From assembly GCA_903925075.1 (NCBI GenBank), contig CAIYDQ010000345.1, forward strand, positions 1-32,052: 32,052 bases of DNA. The letters are read 5' to 3'. A program made the position numbers and the translations under genes. A model generated the notes under the pieces. It saw nothing but the letters and a program-made list of their open reading frames with translations, was not told where the DNA came from and did no database searches. Shown here one piece after another: positions 16,367 through 23,464 of the stretch. Origin of the DNA: an uncultured Geobacter sp. (GTDB lineage: Bacteria; Desulfobacterota; Desulfuromonadia; Geobacterales; Geobacteraceae). How positions within the stretch are numbered: the first letter of the stretch is position 1; the number at the start of each line of letters is the position of its first letter.

Positions 16367-17745
16367 TGGATATCCTGCTCGTTTCCGCCAACCGGGAGAG
16401 GAACCCCTACCCGGTATTCCCCTTGGGGCTTTGCTGTCTTGCCGGCCCGCTGGCAAGCCGGGGACACCGGCTGCGGGTGCTCGATCTTTGTTTCGTCGAG
16501 GATACGGCCGCCGCCCTGAGCGAGGCGCTGGCCGCCTTCGCGCCGGCCGTGGTGGTCGTCTCCATCAGAAATATCGACAACGTCACCTTTCCCGGCAGCC
16601 GCTCCTATCTGGCCGGCGTGCGCGAGATCGTGGACGGCTGCCGCGGCAAGGCGATCGTGATCGTTGGCGGATCTGGATTCTCGCTCATGCCCGTGCAAGT
16701 GCTGGCGCACCTGGACGCGGATTTCGGCGTGGTCGGCGAGGGGGAGGAGGTTGTGCCGGAACTGATCGCCTGCCTTGAAAACGGCATCCCCCCCGAATCC
16801 CTCCCCGGCGTGCTCGCCAGGGGCGCCGCCGGCTATCTGCCGTCCGCTCCGGCGCGGCAGAGGGGGGCCGCCGACCGCACTCTGTTCCAGGTGGAGCGCT
16901 ACCACCTGCATGGCGGCATGGCCAATCTGCAAACCAGGCGCGGCTGTCCCTTCACCTGCATCTACTGCAACTATCCGCTCCTGGAGGGGCGCCAGCAGCG
17001 CCTCAGGCCCATCGCCGAAGTCGTCGACGAAATAAGATCGCTCATCGACGACCACGGCGTGAGCTACCTCTACTTCGTTGACGACGTCTTCAATTATCCT
17101 CCCGACTTCGCCTGGGATCTCTGTCGCGCCATGGCGCGTGAGCGGCTATCGATAAACTGGACCGCCTTCGTCAATCCCGGCTTTGTCAGTGCTTCCCTGA
17201 TCGATGCGATGCTGGCCGCCGGCTGCGACGCCTTTGAATTCGGCAGCGAGTCCGGCTCCGAGCGGATGCTGCACAGCCTGGGCAAGTCCTTCGGAGTCGA
17301 GGAGATCCGCGACGCCTCGCGCCTGTGCCGCCAGGCCGGAGCCGATTTTGCCCATTACCTGCTCTTTGGCGGCCCGGGCGAGAGCGAGGCGACCATCGAC
17401 GAGACCTTTTCCCTGATGGACGAACTGCAGCCAAGCGCGGTGATAGCCATGACCGGCATACGCATATTTCCCGGCACCGCCCTGCATCGAATTGCCGTCT
17501 GCGAAGGTGTGATAACCGAGGCGACCGATCTGCTGGAGCCGGTTTTCTACCTATCGCCGCCGATCCGGGACAGACTTTGCCAGATGGTGGCCGAGCGAGC
17601 CCTGGCGCGCAGGAACTGGGTCGCTCCCGGCATGGAAGTGAACATGAACGACGCCATGTTAGAGGCCCTGCGCCGCTTCCCCGTGCGCGGCCCCATGTGG
17701 AAGCAGTTGAAGCGCCTGACCCGCAGCAGGATCAAGCCGATGTAA
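16366..17745 (+). CDS. Cobalamin-binding-domain radical SAM enzyme (second)
   Basis: 459 aa; the ATG overlaps the thioesterase stop (TGATG). Residues 1 to about 150 form a B12-binding-like domain: LLVSANRERNPYPVFPLG, VVVVSIRNIDN, IVIVGGSGFSLMP and VVGEGE. The radical SAM motif is CPFTCIYC (Cys194, Cys198, Cys201) in TRRGCPFTCIYCNYPLLEG, then FVDDVFN and FGSESGSERML. B12-domain radical SAM proteins are a hallmark of predicted ladderane lipid clusters in anammox bacteria and of related uncharacterised FAS clusters; this protein resembles that lipid-associated type as I recall it, which needs a model search. It sits between the thioesterase and FabG, so an acyl substrate is likely. The chemistry is unknown. 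Confidence 0.86.
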   Translation: MDILLVSANRERNPYPVFPLGLCCLAGPLASRGHRLRVLDLCFVEDTAAALSEALAAFAPAVVVVSIRNIDNVTFPGSRSYLAGVREIVDGCRGKAIVIVGGSGFSLMPVQVLAHLDADFGVVGEGEEVVPELIACLENGIPPESLPGVLARGAAGYLPSAPARQRGAADRTLFQVERYHLHGGMANLQTRRGCPFTCIYCNYPLLEGRQQRLRPIAEVVDEIRSLIDDHGVSYLYFVDDVFNYPPDFAWDLCRAMARERLSINWTAFVNPGFVSASLIDAMLAAGCDAFEFGSESGSERMLHSLGKSFGVEEIRDASRLCRQAGADFAHYLLFGGPGESEATIDETFSLMDELQPSAVIAMTGIRIFPGTALHRIAVCEGVITEATDLLEPVFYLSPPIRDRLCQMVAERALARRNWVAPGMEVNMNDAMLEALRRFPVRGPMWKQLKRLTRSRIKPM

Positions 17746-17758
17746 TCCGGAGGGCAAT

Positions 17759-18493
17759 ATGGAATTCAAAGACAAAAACGTCATCGTCACCGGCGGCACC
17801 CGCGGCATCGGGCGCGCCATCTCGCTGCATTTCGCCAAGCTCGGCGCCCGCGTGATCGCCGCCTACCTCAATAACGACGACGCCGCCGCGGAACTGACCC
17901 AGGCGGCGGCTGGACTGGCGGGCTCCATCAGGACGGTGAAGGCCGACGTCGCCGACTCCGACGGGGCCAGGTCCCTGATCGAATCCGGCAGCAGCGGCGC
18001 CCTCGACATCCTGGTCAACAACGCCGGCATCGTCCGCGACGGATATCTGCCGATGATGTCCGAAATGGATTGGGACGACGTGCTGCGCGGCAATCTGAGC
18101 TCGCTCTTTCACTGCTGTAAATGGGGGGCGCGCAAAATGATCGGCCGGCGCGGCGGCGTGATCATCAATATCTCTTCGGTCTCCGCCTTCTCCGGGACCT
18201 CCGGACAGACCAATTACGCCGCCAGCAAAGGCGCGGCGCTCAGCTTCACCAAATCGCTGGCCCGCGAACTGGGTCCCATGGGCATCCGGGTCAATGCCGT
18301 GGCGCCCGGGCTGATAGCGACCGACATGACCGCCGCCATGAAGCCGGACTTGGTGGATCAAATCGTCAAGAGCGCCTCGCTGGGCCGAATCGGGCGGGTC
18401 GAAGAGGTCGCCGAGGTGGTGGCGTTCTTAGCCTCGCAACGCGCCTCCTACATTACCGGTCAATGCCTGGTGGTGGACGGCGGCATCATCTAA
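17759..18493 (+). CDS. fabG: 3-oxoacyl-ACP reductase (FabG type)
   Basis: 244 aa short-chain dehydrogenase. The NADP(H) site is TGGTRGIG (residues 11-18), with NNAG in the middle. The catalytic set Ser140, Tyr153 and Lys157 appears in the ISSVSAFSG and NYAASK motifs. The size and the C-terminal ITGQCLVVDGG ending are standard for FabG. It should reduce 3-oxoacyl-ACP to 3-hydroxyacyl-ACP during chain elongation. GGAGG lies six bases before the ATG. It is a cluster-specific paralogue; a housekeeping fabG would be elsewhere. Its stop codon lies in a 14-nt duplicated segment leading into the ketosynthase gene. Confidence 0.9.
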   Translation: MEFKDKNVIVTGGTRGIGRAISLHFAKLGARVIAAYLNNDDAAAELTQAAAGLAGSIRTVKADVADSDGARSLIESGSSGALDILVNNAGIVRDGYLPMMSEMDWDDVLRGNLSSLFHCCKWGARKMIGRRGGVIINISSVSAFSGTSGQTNYAASKGAALSFTKSLARELGPMGIRVNAVAPGLIATDMTAAMKPDLVDQIVKSASLGRIGRVEEVAEVVAFLASQRASYITGQCLVVDGGII

Positions 18494-18517
18494 GGGGCAT
18501 CATCTAAGGGGCATCAT
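18483..18517 (+). repeat. 14-nt tandem duplication at the fabG-ketosynthase junction
   Basis: GCATCATCTAAGGG is present twice in tandem (18483-18496, 18497-18510), and a partial third copy GCATCAT runs into the ATG at 18516. Each copy contains TAA and AAGGGG. The first TAA is the fabG stop, and the second AAGGGG is the ribosome binding site of the ketosynthase gene, only about four bases from its ATG. Confidence 0.85.
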
Positions 18518-19730
18518 GGAAAAGAAAAGAGCGCGTAGCATCGCCATAACGGGTCTTGGCATCTTCTCCGCCGCCGGCACGGACGTCGCCTCCTTCGCCA
18601 GAGCGCTGGCAAGCGGGGAAAGCGCCATCGGCCCGGTGGACCTCTTCGACGTCGCCCCTTTTGCCTCCGGCATCGGCGCCCAGCTGCGAGGCTTCGATCC
18701 GCTCGCTCATTTCTCCGCCAGGGACGCTGCGAAAATGTCGCGCGTCGATCAGTTCGGCGTCATCGCGGCAGGCGAGGCCTTGCGCGATAGCGGCGTCTCG
18801 GGCCATTACTCTCCCTACGACATCGGCGTTTCCATGGGCGCGGGGGCCTCCGGCATGCTGCAATGCGAAGCCTGGCTGCAAGAAACCCTGGCCGGACGCA
18901 GGGCCAAGCCGTCGCTATTGCGCGGGCTGCTCCCGGACCGCACCGCGACCACCATCGCCGCCACCTACAACCTGTGCGGTTACTAGTCGAGCATCACCAC
19001 CGCCTGCTCTTCGTCGGCAAGCTCCATCGGTTGGGGCGCCGACCTCGTTGCCACCGGCAGGTTGCGGGCGGTGCTATGCGGCGGTTCCGATTGCCTATCC
19101 CTGCTCACCTTTTCCGGTTTCAATTCCCTCAAAGTCGTCGATCCCTTGCCCTGCTCGCCCTTTAGCCGGGGGCGGCAGGGGATCTCGCTGGGAGAAGCCG
19201 CCGCCTTCATGGTGCTTGAGGACGAAGCGGAAGCGAAAAGGCGCGGGGCGCGCATCCACGGCTATCTCCCCGGTTACGCCGTGACCGGCGAGGCCTATCA
19301 CATGACTGCGCCGGACCCAAGCGGCGAGGAGGGCGCCAGGGCGATGAGCCTCGCCTTGGCCGGCGCCGGGCTTTCAGCCGAGGAGGTGGGCTGGGTCAAT
19401 GCCCACGGCACCGGCACCCCCTTCAACGACCTGGTGGAGTCAAAGGCGATGAAACTGGTTTTCGGCGAGCGCGCGCCGTTGGTGCCCCTGGTCTCCACCA
19501 AGGCCTTGACCGGCCATTGTCTCGGCGCCGCCGGCGCCGTCGAAGCCGTGGCGACAGTCCTGGCGCTCAAAGAGGGTTTGATACCCCAGACCCTGAACTA
19601 TCGGGGAGCCGACCCCGAATGCGACCTCGATTACTGTCACTGCGCTCCCAAGACCACCGATGCCACAGTAGCTCTTTCCAACTCCTTCGCCTTTGGCGGC
19701 AACACCACCTGTCTCGTGTTCCAAGTCTGA
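18516..19730 (+). pseudogene. Beta-ketoacyl-ACP synthase interrupted by one in-frame TAG
   Basis: A 405-codon frame of normal FabF length with a single TAG at 18984-18986. Before it: IAITGLGIFSAAG, VSMGAG and NLCGY. Directly after it in the same frame: SSITTACSSS with the nucleophile Cys (codon 164), then VNAHGTGTPFND and STKALTGHCLGAAG holding both histidines and the Lys, and a normal end SFAFGGNTT. No frameshift or other stop is present. The stop falls where FabF proteins usually have Ser (GPS-T-A-AC), and the next codon is TCG, so one C-to-A change from TCG explains it. As written, translation gives a 156-aa fragment without the active site. Options are a very recent nonsense mutation, a sequence error, or readthrough; I favour the first two. 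Confidence 0.88.
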
Positions 19731-20156
19731 CCAGCGTCGGGTTGTCCGACTACCCCTCGCTCTCCGGGAGCTCTGTAGCTCTGTAGGTCGCGTTGAGGCA
19801 CGAAACGCGACGTTGCGATGATGGCGTTGGAGGTGCTGTTGCGTTTCACGATGCACCCGTTCAACGCAACCTACACATCTGTAAAAAAGCCCCTCACTGT
19901 ATAAGGGCAGGAGAGTTGCGATGATGGCGTCGGAGGTGCTGTTGCGTTTCACGATGCACCTGTTCAACGCAACCTACGCATCTGCAAAAAGCCCCTCCCT
20001 GTACAAGGGCAGGGGAGAGGGTGAAAATCTCGCCACAGCGTTCCCACCCCTCAACTCCTCACATAAAACGGCGCGTCCGCCGAAGCCTAGGCGAAGGAGG
20101 GAGGGGACAGAAATACCGACACTGAGCCGCGAACCCTTGCAACGAAGGAGATCAAC
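19731..20156. repeat. Repeat elements B and C between the two ketosynthase genes
   Basis: This 426-bp gap has no gene. Element B has inverted ends TGTAGGTCGCGTTGA (19782-19796) and TCAACGCAACCTACA (19861-19875), matching at 14 of 15 positions. A roughly 103-bp segment is then duplicated in tandem: 19813-19915 and 19916-20019 differ at only some positions, both containing the TTGCGTTTCACGATGCACC stretch and a CCCCT...AGGGGC hairpin. The remainder leads to GAAGGAG, the ribosome binding site of the gene at 20157. The same end sequences recur at 22506-22598 (element D). Confidence 0.8.
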
Positions 20157-21266
20157 GTGAATCCTGCAAACAACGACATCGTCGTCACCGGTCTTGCCGC
20201 CATATCTGCCGCCGGGGTGGGGACCACTCCTCTTAAACTCGCGCTCAAGCGCGGAGAAAGCCTGCTGCAGCCGGTGCCCGAGGAGATCCTCGGGGAGGTC
20301 GGACACTTTTGGGGCAAGGCCGAAGCATTTCGGGCCGCCGACTTCATGCCGCCTCTCAAGGCCCGCAAGTTCGATCGCTGCAGCCTGCTGGCGGTGGTCG
20401 CCGCGGGGATGGCGCTGCAAGACGCCGCCATCTCTCCCGGCGCCCTCGACGCCACGCGCATCGGCATCGTCCTTGGCTGCGGTTTCGGCGGCATCGCCAA
20501 CGCGGAAGAATTTCTGCGCGGCTACTTCACCTTGGGCGCGGACGGGTTAACGCCCATGCTGTTTCCCAACATCGTGCCCAACGCCGCGGCAAGCAACGCC
20601 TCCATCGAGCACAAGCTGAAAGGTCCCAACGTGACCACCATTCAGCGTTTTTGTTCCGCCGAATCCGCCTTCCTGATGGCCGCGCGCTTTTTGGAGGAGG
20701 ACAGAGCCGACGTCATCCTGACCGGCGGAGTGGACGAGGTCTTTCCCGCCATGCTGAAGGGGTTGAAGGCGATGGGGCAACTGCGAGCCTTCGGCGCAGG
20801 TTTCGGGTCCGGATCAAACGAAGAAACCGGCGATCAACCGAGCGAGGCGTCCGCCTCAGGTTTCGGCGAAGGCGCGGGGATGCTGGTGCTGGAGCGCGGC
20901 AGTCGCGCCCGCAGGCGCAACGCCCGGATTTTGGCCGGCGTGGACGGAGTAAGGACCGTCGGCAGGTTCGATCCAGGGGCACGGGAGGAAGCGCTCGACC
21001 GGCTGTTGCCAGGCCCGTATTCGGCGGATATGGTCTCCATCTCGGGGACCGCTCGCCTGGAGAAGGCTCTGATGAATCGTCTGCCGGCGATTCCCGTGCT
21101 CGATGCCGGCCGAGTACTGGGGCGCTCGCTCGCCCTGGGCGGACTCGCCTTGGTGGGGCTGGTGGCGATGCTTAAACCCGGGGATGTCGGTCTGCATCTC
21201 GCGGCTTCGCCGGAAGGTCCGTACTACGCGATCGATCTTCATGCAGGCGACGATGTTCGATCCTGA
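20157..21266 (+). CDS. Ketosynthase-like / chain-length-factor-like subunit
   Basis: 369 aa from a GTG with GAAGGAG six bases upstream. The N-terminal half is clearly thiolase-fold ketosynthase: IVVTGLAAISAAG, IVLGCGFGG and SGFGEGAGMLVLE. A Cys is retained at the nucleophile position (Cys166 in TTIQRFCSAES). The NAHGTGT motif is replaced by VSISGTA, and the KALTGH motif by GRVLGRS, so both catalytic histidines are missing and the C-terminal half is shortened. This pattern suits a partner subunit (chain length factor) that pairs with an active ketosynthase, as in aryl-polyene systems. Its natural partner is the interrupted enzyme at 18516. It overlaps the dehydratase start. Confidence 0.83.
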   Translation: MNPANNDIVVTGLAAISAAGVGTTPLKLALKRGESLLQPVPEEILGEVGHFWGKAEAFRAADFMPPLKARKFDRCSLLAVVAAGMALQDAAISPGALDATRIGIVLGCGFGGIANAEEFLRGYFTLGADGLTPMLFPNIVPNAAASNASIEHKLKGPNVTTIQRFCSAESAFLMAARFLEEDRADVILTGGVDEVFPAMLKGLKAMGQLRAFGAGFGSGSNEETGDQPSEASASGFGEGAGMLVLERGSRARRRNARILAGVDGVRTVGRFDPGAREEALDRLLPGPYSADMVSISGTARLEKALMNRLPAIPVLDAGRVLGRSLALGGLALVGLVAMLKPGDVGLHLAASPEGPYYAIDLHAGDDVRS

Positions 21267-21639
21267 TCCCACCGCCTACCTTCCCCATCGGCCGCCGTTT
21301 CTCTTTGTCGACAGGCTGTTAGCCCTGGAGGCGGGAGTCGCCGCAACCGGCGTGTTTGCCGTGGCTGCCGGAGGCTATTTCCCGCCTCTTTTGCTGGTGG
21401 AGGCCATGGCGCAGGTGGGCGGCATGGCCGCGGGCCAGCAGCAAGGGGAGGGTGGCGTGCTGGCCGCGCTCGCGCAGGTGGAACTGCCAGCGGAGGTCGC
21501 ATCGGGAGCCGTGCTCACCGTGCGATCCCGCATCGTCAAGACCTTCGGGCGTCTTATCCAGGTGCAAGGCGAGGTGCGTAAAGAAGGGGAAGTGATTGCG
21601 TCCGCGACTATCACGCTCGCCATCGGGCGCGGCGCGTGA
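21253..21639 (+). CDS. FabZ/ApeP-like 3-hydroxyacyl-ACP dehydratase
   Basis: 128 aa from ATG 21253, overlapping the previous stop; an ATG at 21241 would add four residues. The hotdog dehydratase motif is YLPHRPPFLFVDRL with catalytic His12, and the acidic partner is Glu50 in LLLVEAMAQVGG. Compared with FabZ, the FPG-PIMPG segment before the Glu is reduced to YFPP, as in the shorter ApeP-type dehydratases. It would dehydrate 3-hydroxyacyl-ACP to the trans-2-enoyl form. No enoyl reductase is present in the cluster, so the chain could remain unsaturated (polyene-like) unless a housekeeping enzyme helps. Confidence 0.82.
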   Translation: MFDPDPTAYLPHRPPFLFVDRLLALEAGVAATGVFAVAAGGYFPPLLLVEAMAQVGGMAAGQQQGEGGVLAALAQVELPAEVASGAVLTVRSRIVKTFGRLIQVQGEVRKEGEVIASATITLAIGRGA

Positions 21640-21681
21640 TCTAAGTCTATTCCCGCGTAAATCCGATACAGAGGAGTATTT

Positions 21682-22293
21682 ATGAAAAAAAAGCTCTTAT
21701 TTCTGTTCATCGCCTTGGCGATTGTCGCCTCTGTGCCTGCGTATGCCGATGACGACCCGGCGCTGCACGCCTTGGAGACGCTACGGCGCGGCTTCGCCGG
21801 CACCTCCGATTTCACCGCCGACATCCGGCAGGAGAAGCAGTTGGCCCTGATGAAGCAGAAGATGGTTTCCAGAGGAGAGGTCCGGTTTAAAAAGCCGGAC
21901 TCTTTTTTTATGGAACTGTTCCCGCCTCACGCGAGCCGGCTCCTTTTAAAGGACAACCTCATGGTGATGCGGCTGGTCGAACAAGGCGTGACCGACAGGA
22001 TCGTGCTGCCGCCGGAGGAAGGGCTGAAAAAATGGTTCGCCTATCTGGGCAGGCCGGTGAACGCGCTCCCCGAGGGGGTGGAGGCCAAGGCGGAGCGCCA
22101 CCAGAAACAATGGGTCCTGCACCTTTTCCCAAAGGGCAAAGGAAGCGTGCGGCAGTTGACGCTGACCTTCGACCTGGAGGGAAAAATCAGCCGCATCGTC
22201 ATCGACGAGTGCAACCGAGACCGGACCGTTCTCTTATTCAGCAACATGCGGCGCAACGTCGGTCTGCAGGAAAAGGATTTCACGACGGAGTAG
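21682..22293 (+). CDS. LolA-like outer-membrane lipoprotein carrier
   Basis: 203 aa with a clear signal peptide (MKKK, hydrophobic core, cleavage near AYA-DD at about residue 23). The body has the LolA-type pattern: DFTADIRQEKQ, RGEVRFKKPDSFFMEL, LTLTFDLEGKISRI and an amphipathic beta-rich layout. LolA homologues in aryl-polyene and related lipid clusters are thought to carry hydrophobic product across the periplasm. GAGGAG lies upstream of the ATG, 42 bp after the dehydratase. An MMPL-type exporter normally accompanies such genes, but none is encoded here. Inside the coding region a terminator-like hairpin is present (21880-21909). Confidence 0.82.
   Translation: MKKKLLFLFIALAIVASVPAYADDDPALHALETLRRGFAGTSDFTADIRQEKQLALMKQKMVSRGEVRFKKPDSFFMELFPPHASRLLLKDNLMVMRLVEQGVTDRIVLPPEEGLKKWFAYLGRPVNALPEGVEAKAERHQKQWVLHLFPKGKGSVRQLTLTFDLEGKISRIVIDECNRDRTVLLFSNMRRNVGLQEKDFTTE
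21880..21909 (+). terminator. Terminator-like hairpin inside the lolA-like gene
   Basis: GTCCGGTTT (21880-21888) can pair with AAGCCGGAC (21892-21900) through a three-base loop with one G-U pair, and seven Ts follow at 21903-21909. The shape is that of an intrinsic terminator on the coding strand. It encodes the conserved FKKPDSFF stretch, so it may be a by-product of codon choice. Whether it attenuates transcription is not shown by the sequence. Confidence 0.4.
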
Positions 22294-22505
22294 CTGCCGG
22301 ACAGACAGGTCAGGCGAGGTCTTATGATAATCCATATGCCAGAGTAGTCGGGTATCTGAACGAGGGAGACAATCCCCGGCGGCGAGAATCGGGGGGATTA
22401 AGAAAGGCGATGGCAATTGGTTCTGATGCCGAGCGCGTAAAAAAGCTTGGCGGTGAAATGCCTTGATGAGATGCTCAGAGTTTCAGGCATCACGGCTTGC
22501 CAAAA

Positions 22506-22598
22506 TGTAGGTCGCGTTGAGGTACGAAACGCGACATCGCAACGGTGCCACGGTCGCAATGTCGCGTTTTACGATGAAGCCGTTCAACACGACCTACA
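22506..22598. repeat. Repeat element D (same family as B)
   Basis: TGTAGGTCGCGTTGA at 22506-22520 and TCAACACGACCTACA at 22584-22598 form 14-of-15 inverted ends. The first 30 bases match element B (19782-19811) at 29 positions. Internally ACGCGACATCGCAACGGT and ACGGTCGCAATGTCGCGT are also nearly complementary, so the element folds into one long hairpin. It lies about 210 bp after the lolA-like gene. Confidence 0.8.
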
Positions 22599-22638
22599 GG
22601 TGAGCAAAGTTGATAGCTGATCTGGTGAATAGTTACTG

Positions 22639-22794
22639 TTATTTTAAACTTGAAGGCAAACTCATCCGCCCAGGATGATCTCCGCAATACCTGCAGTATC
22701 GGCAACATGGTTCTCTACCGTGCGAGCTGTTCCGATTATAGAGTGGGCAAAAGCAAACGTCTTCGTATTCTAATATGTTATGGGTCGCCTTCAT
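22639..22794 (-). CDS. Small Cys-rich protein, unknown function
   Basis: 51 aa, too short for usual ORF cut-offs. The ATG at 22794 is preceded by a near-perfect Shine-Dalgarno AAAGGAGG (22800-22807) at five-base spacing, the main reason to believe it. The protein has six Cys: CFC near residues 14-16 and PCCRYCRYC at 29-37, with His26 and His40, suggesting a small metal-binding (zinc-ribbon-like) fold. It starts MKATHNILEYEDVCFCP and ends in a polar tail. I do not recognise a family. It stands alone, opposite in direction to its neighbours. It could be genuine or a remnant of a larger gene. Confidence 0.55.
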   Translation of the reverse strand: MKATHNILEYEDVCFCPLYNRNSSHGREPCCRYCRYCGDHPGRMSLPSSLK

Positions 22795-23371
22795 GACGAC
22801 CTCCTTTGCCCTCTATACGTCCATTGCATTTAACAGGATTAGAAAGAAAAGAGCCAAGTATGTCGGAAAAATTTATCCTTCGGCAGCTCGGCTTTCCTCG
22901 TGTGAAGATCGTCGGCTTTCCGTCCTTCGTCGATGAAGGTTGTCTTTTTGAGATATTGTTATTTTATAATTCTCTGTAATGCTCAATTATTTTAATTCTA
23001 CGACTTGCCGTCAAAGGTACAAGCAAGCGCTCGCCGCTATGGCGTTGCGCGATTCGCTTGACATCGCCAGAATGATGCCTCTCAAACTCTGGGCCATGAA
23101 GTCACTGTAACGCGCTGGCGCCTCTTTGAGTATTGCCGAGCTAGACTCTGCCCTAAGGCTATCGACTAAGCCAACCGGTTCCCGCCTCTGTTACCTACCG
23201 CCGCAACCGCCACCCCGTAAACCGAGTAGAGTGGAGAGTAGGTTCAGACGTGAACGACCAGCAGGTTTTGCATTTCCCGCCTCGCTTTCTTTCGACGAGG
23301 ATAGCGGTTGTTACCGTCTTCCTCCAGTTTTAACCCGCACTGAACGGCTGGCAAGTAATCAAAGTAGAGCC

Positions 23372-23399
23372 TTTACCTTTCGTTGTGGCCGGGTATAAT
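23372..23399 (+). promoter_or_regulatory. Probable sigma-70 promoter of the response regulator gene
   Basis: TATAAT at 23394-23399 is a perfect -10 box; TTTACC at 23372-23377 is a four-of-six -35 box at 16-nt spacing. The start codon lies about 65 bp downstream with TTGGAGA as ribosome binding site. The regulator would thus be made independently of the sigma-54 operon it precedes. Confidence 0.55.
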
Positions 23400-23464
23400 C
23401 GGTTATTCTGGTTGGGGTGTGCAAATTAAAATAGTTTATAGCTAGCTGTGATTGGAGATGCGAA

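Larger units (their letters stand above)
22294..23464. other. Long gap with repeat D, one small ORF and little else
   Basis: About 1.17 kb between the lipid cluster and the response regulator. It holds repeat element D (22506-22598), the small leftward Cys-rich ORF at 22639-22794 and the promoter at 23372-23399. From 22295 to 22500 and from about 22810 to 23370 I see only short unsupported frames. Base composition shifts here from GC-rich to noticeably more A+T-rich. The stretch could be decayed sequence where an exporter gene would be expected. Confidence 0.6.

Noticed and set aside
18984-18986. TAG as pyrrolysine or other recoded amino acid
   Set aside because: The position is Ser in FabF proteins, no pyl genes or recoding structure are visible, and a single-base change from TCG explains it more simply; not fully excluded.
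22859-22978. 39-codon frame starting MSEKFILRQLG in the gap before the regulator
   Set aside because: Weak ribosome binding site and no sign of conservation that can be judged from sequence alone.
23405-23425. Sigma-54-like site before the response regulator gene
   Set aside because: The GG to GC spacing is one base too short; a sigma-70 type promoter nearby fits better.
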